59,548 bases of DNA. Source: a bacterium (GTDB lineage: Bacteria; Vulcanimicrobiota; Vulcanimicrobiia; Vulcanimicrobiales; SCRA01). Every line of letters starts with the position of its first letter. Position 1 is the first letter of the stretch. Location: positions 1 through 59,548 of the forward strand of contig SCRI01000075.1 in NCBI GenBank assembly GCA_004298675.1, written 5' to 3'. Shown here in pieces: positions 53,754-59,548 of this stretch. Below the pieces are notes generated by a model. The model had not been told where the DNA came from. It ran no database searches and saw only the letters and a list, made by a program, of their open reading frames with translations. Both the position numbers and the translations under genes were made by a program.

Positions 53754-54227
53754 TTAGTCGTTGTCGCCGTAGTCGTCACGGTCGCCGCCGTGGCGGCCAT
53801 GGTGCTTGTACCAGCCGCGGTGCAGACCGTTGTCGTGGTGCCAGGTATAGGCCTGGGCGCTCGGTCCGCACTGCTCGTCGCCGTCGTTGTCGCCGTAATA
53901 GTTGCAAAGGTTCTGACCGTTGTTGCTCAGGTAGTAGGTCTGCCCGTTGGGATAGACCACTCGCCCATCGGCGTAGACGGTGCCGCCGTTGCGCGTGTAG
54001 CCGACGACGGTGTTGTGCGCGAGCTGCTTGTGGTGGTAGTTGTTGTACAGGACGATCGCGGTGGTCGCCGCGACCGCTCCCAGAATGATGTTGCGCGTCG
54101 AGCGCGCTCCCGTGGTCTCCGCCTGGCTCGGCGCGATGGCGCCGAGTAGAAGCGCGATCGCGAGGGCGATCGCCGCGGCCCCTCGGGTCAGTGCCGGATA
54201 ACGGCGTACGACTTCGGTCATCATCAA
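53754..54227 (-). CDS. Secreted protein with His/Asp-rich tail
   Basis: This 157-residue protein has a signal peptide (about residues 1-36, ending PSQAE), a short hydrophobic AAATTAIVLY segment and a central repeat of Tyr/Gly/Asn (VGYTRNGGTVYADGRVVYPNGQ) resembling small beta strands. The C-terminus is HHGRHGGDRDDYGDND. Two cysteines (LCNYYG, EQCG) may form a disulfide. A GGGAGAG site is next to three consecutive ATGs, so the exact start is uncertain. Function unknown. Confidence 0.7.
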   Translation of the reverse strand: MMMTEVVRRYPALTRGAAAIALAIALLLGAIAPSQAETTGARSTRNIILGAVAATTAIVLYNNYHHKQLAHNTVVGYTRNGGTVYADGRVVYPNGQTYYLSNNGQNLCNYYGDNDGDEQCGPSAQAYTWHHDNGLHRGWYKHHGRHGGDRDDYGDND

Positions 54228-54299
54228 CTCTCCCTTTCTGGAGGCGACAACGAGCCGGCGCCACGGAAGGTTCCCGCGGCAGGCGTGCTGTGGGGCGGC

Positions 54300-57017
54300 T
54301 CACCCGGTGACGCGCAGGCCCGCGGCGATACCGTTGATCGAGAGGCGGATCGCGTCCAGGATGGCAGGCCCGGCTTGGGCCTGCTCGCGTGCCCGGCGCA
54401 CCAAGCGCATCTGCAGGAACGAGATGGGGTCGACGTAGGGATTGCGCAGCGCGATGCTGCCGGCGATGACGGGGTCGTTCGCCAGCAGGTGCGGCTGCTC
54501 GAGGATGGCAAGCACGGCGCGCACGCTGCGCTCGTGTTCGGCGTTCACCAACGAGAGAAAGTGAGACCGCAGTGCGGCGTCGGCGACGAGCGTGCGTGCG
54601 TAACGCGAGAAGATGTCGAGGTCGGCGGTGGCCAGCGCTCGCTCCACGCTGCGCGTCACGGCCTCGAAGAACGGGAAGGCGCGTGCGCACTGGCGCAACG
54701 TCTCGTGGCCTTCGCGCTCCAGTTGCGGGAGCACCGCACTTCCGAAGCCGTACCATGCCGGCAACAGTGCGCGTGCCTGCGTCCAGGCGAAGGTCCAGGG
54801 GATGGCGCGCAGGTCCTCGATCGCCCGGCTGGCGCCGCGGCGTGCGGGGCGCGAACTGATCTGCAGGCCGGCGATCTCGCCGATGGGTGTGCACTGCTCG
54901 AAGAAGCGCAGGAAGTCGGGGTCGTCAACGAGCGCGCGATAGGCCGCGTAAGCACGCCCGGAGAGCTGGTCCAGGAGCGGCGTCCAGCGCGCCTGGCCGA
55001 GCGGCGGGCGTTCGTCCAAGGAGCGGTAGACCGAGGTGGTGAGCAGCTCCAAGTTACGCCGCGCGAGTGAAGGCAAGCCGTAGCGCGATGCGATGACCTC
55101 GCCCTGCTCGGTGACTTTGAAGCGCCCGTCGTGAGCCTCGGAGGGCTGCAGCGCCATCGCCCGGTGTGGAGCGGCGGCCCCGCGTCCCAGCGACCCGCCG
55201 CGGCCGTGGAAGAACGTCAGCCGCACGCCGTGCTCGGCGGCCACGGCGCAGAGTCCGCGCTGCGCCTGGTAGATCTCCCAGCTGGCGGTGAGCAGGCCGC
55301 CGCTCTTGTTGGAGTCGGAGTAGCCGAGCATGATCTCCCAACGCTCACCGCAGCGGCGCACGGCCTCGCGGAACGGTACGTTGCGCAAGAGCGTGCGGCA
55401 GACGGCGGGGGCGGCACGCAGGTCGTCGATGCTCTCGAAGAGCGGCACGCAAGGAATCACTCCGGCATCGAAGGCGCCGCACTCGCGTGCCAGCAGCATC
55501 AGTGCCAGCATGTCCGAGGGCGCGGTGGTGCCTGAGAGAATGAGGCTGCCCAGCGCCTGCGGGCCGTGTGCGGCACGCACCGTGGCCACGGCCCACAGCG
55601 AGGCCAAGAGTTCCTCGGTCGGCTGCGAGAGCGTGCCGTGACGCGGCAGCAGCGAGCGCGCGCCGCACAGCTCGCGCGTGAGGCGCGCCGCGCGCTCCTC
55701 CTCGCCGAGCGCGCGCAGCTGGGTAGACTCCGGCTCGACGGTGGCGAGGATCTCATCCAGCGCCTGTAGCACGCGACGCTGATGCTGGCGCCATTCCAGC
55801 GGGCAAAGCGTGAAGCCGAAAAGCGAGAGCGTGCGGCGCAGCCGCGCCAGCGGCGCCGCCGTCTCCAGCGCGTCGCATTGACGCAGGCTCTCCCACGTCA
55901 GCTCGAGATCCGCCGCAAAGGCCGCGGCATCGGGATAGCCGCCTTCGCGCCGCTCCAGCGTCAGCGTTAGACGGCGATGCACGAACGCCATTTTGCGGCG
56001 GTAGGGCTCTGCGTTTTGCCGCGGGCCGATCGCGTAGCGCACTTCGCCCAACGCAAATTCGTCACGCTCCAGCGAGTCCAGCAGCGCCCGTGAGGCGCCC
56101 ACGCGCGCGAGATTCTGCGAGAGACGCGCGTTGAGCGCGGCCACCTCTTGCTGGTAGCGCTCGAGGATGAAGCGGCGCGCGTCCTCGGCCGCCGCCGCCG
56201 TCACCTCCGCCGTGACGTTGGGATTGCCGTCGCGATCGCCTCCCACCCAACTGCGGAAGTGCAGGAACGTCGGCAGCGTGGGGGTTTCGGGTCCCAGCCG
56301 TTCGGCGAGGTGTTGCTCGAAGCGCTCGAAGAGCAGCGCGGCCTCGTCCACCAGCGTGCCGCGGAACCAAGCCAGCGCGTTGCGAACTTCGTCGTGCACG
56401 GTGGGGGGCGTAACGTAGAGCTCGTTGCTCTCCCAGAGCAGCAGGATCTGCGCGCGCAGCTCGCGCTCCGTCTCGCCGCGCTCTGCGGGGGTGAGGATGC
56501 GTTCCTCCAGCGAGCGCAGCAGCGCCGCCGTGGCGGCGATCTTCTCGATGGTGGTCCGGCGCTGCACCTCCGTGGGATGCGCGGTGACCACCAGCGTGAT
56601 CTCCAGCGCCTCCAGCGCGCGCGCCACCGCGGCTTGCGTGCCGGGTTCGAGCGTTGCGGCCAGCTCCTCCAGCGAGCCGGGCTGCGGCGCCTCACCGCGC
56701 AGCGCGCGCTCGCGGCGTCGGCGCTCGCGATGAAGCTGTTCGGCGAGATTGGTCATCAAGAAATAGAGCGCGAAGGCGCGGATCACATCCACCGATTGCG
56801 GCACGGTCAGCGCATCGAGTGCCGCGTCCAGCTCCGCTTCGACCTCCGCGCCCGGCTCGCGCCGGCGCCGCCGTGTCAGCGCGCGGATCTGCTCGACGCG
56901 CTCGAAGGTTCCGGGCGGCGCGTGCCGCCGCAGCACGTCGCCCACCATGCGTCCCAGCCGGTTGACGTCGTCGCGCAGTGCCGCGGCGATCGGCTCACTG
57001 AGCGGTGAAGCCGCCAT
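54300..57017 (-). CDS. ppc: Phosphoenolpyruvate carboxylase
   Basis: This 905-residue TIM-barrel enzyme converts PEP and bicarbonate to oxaloacetate. TAHPTEVQRRT (H147), GGDRDGNPNV, MLGYSDSNKSGG, FFHGRGGSLGRG and the C-terminal GIAAGLRVTG are all conserved catalytic or C-terminal signatures. ATG 57017 lies inside the end of the SDR gene (23-bp overlap); no good ribosome site is visible, suggesting translational coupling. It supplies the TCA cycle with oxaloacetate. Confidence 0.96.
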   Translation of the reverse strand: MAASPLSEPIAAALRDDVNRLGRMVGDVLRRHAPPGTFERVEQIRALTRRRRREPGAEVEAELDAALDALTVPQSVDVIRAFALYFLMTNLAEQLHRERRRRERALRGEAPQPGSLEELAATLEPGTQAAVARALEALEITLVVTAHPTEVQRRTTIEKIAATAALLRSLEERILTPAERGETERELRAQILLLWESNELYVTPPTVHDEVRNALAWFRGTLVDEAALLFERFEQHLAERLGPETPTLPTFLHFRSWVGGDRDGNPNVTAEVTAAAAEDARRFILERYQQEVAALNARLSQNLARVGASRALLDSLERDEFALGEVRYAIGPRQNAEPYRRKMAFVHRRLTLTLERREGGYPDAAAFAADLELTWESLRQCDALETAAPLARLRRTLSLFGFTLCPLEWRQHQRRVLQALDEILATVEPESTQLRALGEEERAARLTRELCGARSLLPRHGTLSQPTEELLASLWAVATVRAAHGPQALGSLILSGTTAPSDMLALMLLARECGAFDAGVIPCVPLFESIDDLRAAPAVCRTLLRNVPFREAVRRCGERWEIMLGYSDSNKSGGLLTASWEIYQAQRGLCAVAAEHGVRLTFFHGRGGSLGRGAAAPHRAMALQPSEAHDGRFKVTEQGEVIASRYGLPSLARRNLELLTTSVYRSLDERPPLGQARWTPLLDQLSGRAYAAYRALVDDPDFLRFFEQCTPIGEIAGLQISSRPARRGASRAIEDLRAIPWTFAWTQARALLPAWYGFGSAVLPQLEREGHETLRQCARAFPFFEAVTRSVERALATADLDIFSRYARTLVADAALRSHFLSLVNAEHERSVRAVLAILEQPHLLANDPVIAGSIALRNPYVDPISFLQMRLVRRAREQAQAGPAILDAIRLSINGIAAGLRVTG

Positions 57018-57771
57018 CGACCGTGATGACCGAGCCCGTGATGTACGAGGCTGCATTGGAGGCGAGAAAGACGACGGCGCCGGCCAGCTCGTCGGGGTTG
57101 GCGATACGCCCCAGCGGGATGCGGGCGATCAATTCCGGTCCGAGTTTGGGATGCTCCGCAAGACCCTTCGTCAGCTCGGTGGCGAAGTAGCCGGGCGCCA
57201 CGGCGTTGACGCGCACGCCGTGTGGCGCCAGCTCCAGCGCCAACGAGCGCGTCAACTGGTCGAGCGCGCCCTTGGCCGCGGCGTAGGCCGCCAGACGCCC
57301 GTCGCCGACTTGCCCCAGCACCGAAGAGATGTTGATGATCGAGCCGCGACCGCGCGTCTTCATGTGCGGCGCCGCCGCGCGCGAGCAGTAGAAGGCGCCG
57401 CGCAGATCGACTTCGAGGATCTCGTCCCAGGCGCCGTTGTCGATACGCTCGATGCCCGCGAAGAGCGGGCTGATGCCCGCGTTGTTGATCAAGACGTCGA
57501 CGCCGCCGTGCTTGCGCTCCACGTGGGCGAAGAGCGCCGCCACCTGGTTGGCGTCGCGGACGTTGCAGGGCATGCCCACGGCCTGCAATCCCAGTGTGGT
57601 CAGCTCGCGCGCGGCATGCTCCGTCCCGTCGACGGTGCGCCCGCAGACGATGAGTGAGGCCCCCGCCGCGCCCAGCGCCGCCGCCATTGCGAAACCCAAC
57701 CCGCGCGTGCCGCCGGTGACGACCGCGGTGCGCCCTTCCAGGGAGAAGAGATCGATGAGACGCTGCTGCAT
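56995..57771 (-). CDS. SDR-family oxidoreductase (FabG-like)
   Basis: This 258-residue classical SDR has TGGTRGLG (19-26), NNAG (96-99), S150, and YAAAK (Y163, K167). The N-terminus has a short extension before the Rossmann fold. It resembles 3-ketoacyl reductases or gluconate 5-dehydrogenases, but the substrate is unknown. It is divergent from truA and overlaps the PEP carboxylase start. Confidence 0.88.
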   Translation of the reverse strand: MQQRLIDLFSLEGRTAVVTGGTRGLGFAMAAALGAAGASLIVCGRTVDGTEHAARELTTLGLQAVGMPCNVRDANQVAALFAHVERKHGGVDVLINNAGISPLFAGIERIDNGAWDEILEVDLRGAFYCSRAAAPHMKTRGRGSIINISSVLGQVGDGRLAAYAAAKGALDQLTRSLALELAPHGVRVNAVAPGYFATELTKGLAEHPKLGPELIARIPLGRIANPDELAGAVVFLASNAASYITGSVITVDGGFTAQ

Positions 57772-57830
57772 TCCCCTTCAGGTGCGACGTCGAGGTGCCG
57801 GCTCCCCGCCGGAAGAAGCCTCGGCGCGGC

Positions 57831-58622
57831 ATGACGACGATCCGGCTCGTTCTGGAGTACGACGGCACCGCATTTCACGGTTTGCAGTTTCAGCCTGCGT
57901 TGCGCACGGTAGCGGGCGTGGTCGAGGCGACCCTATCCACGCTCCTGCGTGAGCCGATCAAGATCGCGGCGGCCGGGCGCACCGACGCGGGCGTTCATGC
58001 CACCGCACAGGTCGTCTCGTTCGTGACAGAAAGCCCCTTCGCGACGCGCAAGCTGGTGCCCGCGCTGGCGGCACTGCTGCCGCACGACGTGGTGGCGTGC
58101 GAGGCCGAGGAGATGCCGGCGGGCTTCTCCGCGCGCTTCTCGGCGCGCGCGCGCCACTATCGCTATGCGATCCTCAACCGTCCGCAACGTCCGGCGCTGC
58201 TGCGTGCGCGCGTGCACCACGTGTGGCAGCGTCTCGACGTTGCGGCCTTCAATCGGGCGGCACGCGCGGCGCTGGGCGAGCACGATTTCCGCGCCTTCTG
58301 CGGCGTGCTGCCGGAGCGTGGCGGCACGCTGCGCCGGCTGCACGACTTGGAAGCGGAACGGCGGGGCGAGCTGGTGCTGGTACGGGTGCGCGGCGACGGC
58401 TTTCTCCACCGTATGGTGCGCGTGCTCGTCGGTACGCTCGTAGAGATGGCGCAAGGACGCCGCGATCCGGAGTCGCTGGCGTCGATCCTGGAGTCGGGGG
58501 ACCGCCGCCGGGCGGGGTACACCGCGCCGGCGGCGGGGCTCTACTTCGCCGGGGTCACCTATGCCGACCGTACCATCCTCGCGGAGCCCTTCTCCGGGCT
58601 AGTTGAGGGCGGGCTGGAGTAA
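57831..58622 (+). CDS. truA: tRNA pseudouridine(38-40) synthase
   Basis: This 263-residue enzyme isomerises uridines 38-40 in the anticodon arm of tRNAs. The catalytic aspartate is D52 in [20 protein letters not shown] is the second motif. ATG 57831 gives the normal N-terminus [12 protein letters not shown]; an upstream GTG at 57795 adds 12 unlikely residues. The 3' end overlaps the convergent chemoreceptor gene by 24 bp. Confidence 0.95.
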   Translation: MTTIRLVLEYDGTAFHGLQFQPALRTVAGVVEATLSTLLREPIKIAAAGRTDAGVHATAQVVSFVTESPFATRKLVPALAALLPHDVVACEAEEMPAGFSARFSARARHYRYAILNRPQRPALLRARVHHVWQRLDVAAFNRAARAALGEHDFRAFCGVLPERGGTLRRLHDLEAERRGELVLVRVRGDGFLHRMVRVLVGTLVEMAQGRRDPESLASILESGDRRRAGYTAPAAGLYFAGVTYADRTILAEPFSGLVEGGLE

Positions 58623-59548
58623 GCGGCCTGCGGCGGCGGGGGGCGCCTGCAGCTCCACGTGCAGGGACAGCGCCCGCTCGCCCAGCGCGTCGATCGCCGC
58701 CAACCCCTGTTGGGCGGCGGCCTCCAGCTCCGACGCCAGCCGCAGCACGTTCTCCGTAGCCGCATGGCGCGAGGAGATCGCCTCCGTCACCGAGCCCACC
58801 AAGCGATGCATCGCCTCCACCGTGGAGGCCAACTGCGTGTTGGAGGCGTTCTGTTCGTCCAGCGAGGCGGTGACGTCACGCATCAAGGCGTTCATCTGCT
58901 CGACCGATTCCACGATCGCGCGCGAGCCGCCGGCCTGCTCGCGAGCCGTGAGCGAGATCTCGCTGATGAGGCGGCTCGATTGCGTCACCGAGGTCAGGAT
59001 CTCAGAGATGGCGCGGCCGGCGCGATCGGCCATCTCCAGGCCCAAACGCGCCTTCTCTCCGGAGGCCGTGGTGGAGGCGACGACTTCGGAGGTCTTGTGC
59101 TGGATGTCGCGGACCAGCAAGCCGATCTCCTTGGTCGAGGCGGCGGAGTTCTCGGCCAATTTGCGCACCTCGTCGGCGACGACGGCGAAGCCGCGGCCGT
59201 GCTCGCCGGCGCGCGCCGCCTCGATGGCTGCATTGAGCGCCAAGAGGTTGGTCTGATCGGCGATGGTGTCGATGACTTCGACGATGTTGCCGATGCGGGC
59301 CGAAGCCTGCCCCAGCTCCTCCATGCGGTGCACGATCTGGTTGATGTCGTCGGCGATCTCGCGCGTCGAGGCCACCAGTTGCTCCACGGCCTTGCCGCCG
59401 TCCACGGCCTTGGTGTTGGCCTGCAGGGAGAGGTCGTTGGCGTTCTGGGCGTTCGCCGCCACCTGCGAGACGGAGGTCGCCATCTCGGCGATGGCGCTGG
59501 CCACGCCGTTGACCGTGTCGGCGAGGCCGCCCATGGTGCCGGAGATCG
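58599..59548 (-). CDS. Methyl-accepting chemotaxis protein, signalling domain (cut by window edge)
   Basis: This is the cytoplasmic part of a chemoreceptor and the frame continues past the end of the window, so the sensor half is missing. The hairpin tip [20 protein letters not shown] and the following [17 protein letters not shown] bind CheA and CheW. Long heptad-repeat helices flank it. The C-terminus ends in a short proline-rich piece without a NWETF-like CheR tether. Confidence 0.9.
   Translation of the reverse strand, partial: ISGTMGGLADTVNGVASAIAEMATSVSQVAANAQNANDLSLQANTKAVDGGKAVEQLVASTREIADDINQIVHRMEELGQASARIGNIVEVIDTIADQTNLLALNAAIEAARAGEHGRGFAVVADEVRKLAENSAASTKEIGLLVRDIQHKTSEVVASTTASGEKARLGLEMADRAGRAISEILTSVTQSSRLISEISLTAREQAGGSRAIVESVEQMNALMRDVTASLDEQNASNTQLASTVEAMHRLVGSVTEAISSRHAATENVLRLASELEAAAQQGLAAIDALGERALSLHVELQAPPAAAGRLLQPALN

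Overview
The window is a GC-rich, gene-dense bacterial chromosome segment with no rRNA, tRNA, transposase, prophage or CRISPR array. The organism is diderm: there are two TonB-dependent outer-membrane receptors, a complete RND/MFP/TolC-type efflux set and a UDP-galactopyranose mutase. It also has a Gram-positive-style SOS arrangement, with Bacillus-type LexA boxes and a LysM cell-division-inhibitor-like gene divergent from lexA. The very long TonB receptors with an N-terminal carboxypeptidase-regulatory-like domain, together with this mix of traits, suggest a deep-branching phylum such as Candidatus Eremiobacterota (WPS-2) or a relative. That placement is inference from family resemblance, not a search result.

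Layout. 1-1622: end of a lysine 5,6-aminomutase operon (kamD partial, kamE) plus a hotdog acyl-CoA thioesterase. 1638-6905: nucleotide-sugar genes for surface glycans (rmlC, rmlD, glf; gmd and rmd for GDP-deoxymannose sugars), with a PilZ c-di-GMP receptor between the two arms. 6902-9613: larC and larE (nickel-pincer cofactor) and a membrane methyltransferase. 9614-10120: a gene-free stretch with a well-defined promoter and a roughly 370-nt strongly structured RNA that I cannot assign to a family. 10121-14810: thiolase, acyl-CoA dehydrogenase and succinyl-CoA ligase (sucC, sucD). 14916-17602: two tandem paralogous HTH plus helical-repeat regulators of unknown target. 17796-25370: two tandem TonB receptors, each followed by a strong terminator.

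25458-26746: a CxxC mini-protein and the SOS locus. 26786-29987: a C26 glutamine amidotransferase, an orphan PTS EIIC and a PLP enzyme. 30020-33627: PilZ, FHA, then coenzyme A synthesis (panC, coaBC, coaX) as a tightly overlapped run. 33624-41122: a histidine kinase on the plus strand meets a minus-strand operon of RND pump, TolC-like protein, adaptor and OmpR-type regulator. 41181-47233: a tRNA-dihydrouridine synthase; a minus-strand symporter/OsmC/small-barrel group; a GNAT, a class III aminotransferase and an SRPBCC protein. 47249-52130: a beta-propeller-like protein, a homologue of cyanobacterial acyl-ACP reductase paired with a conserved unknown protein, then greA-lysS. 52090-59548: a sulfide:quinone-reductase-like flavoprotein with a 52-residue partner, a secreted His/Asp-tailed protein, PEP carboxylase, an SDR, truA and the end of a chemoreceptor.

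Most genes on one strand overlap by ATGA or lie within a few bases, so translational coupling is the rule. The best candidates for new biology are the unclassified RNA at 9672-10042, the acyl-ACP-reductase-like pair at 47968-50015, the tandem HTH-repeat regulators in front of the TonB receptors, and the short operator-like and near-leaderless promoter arrangements.
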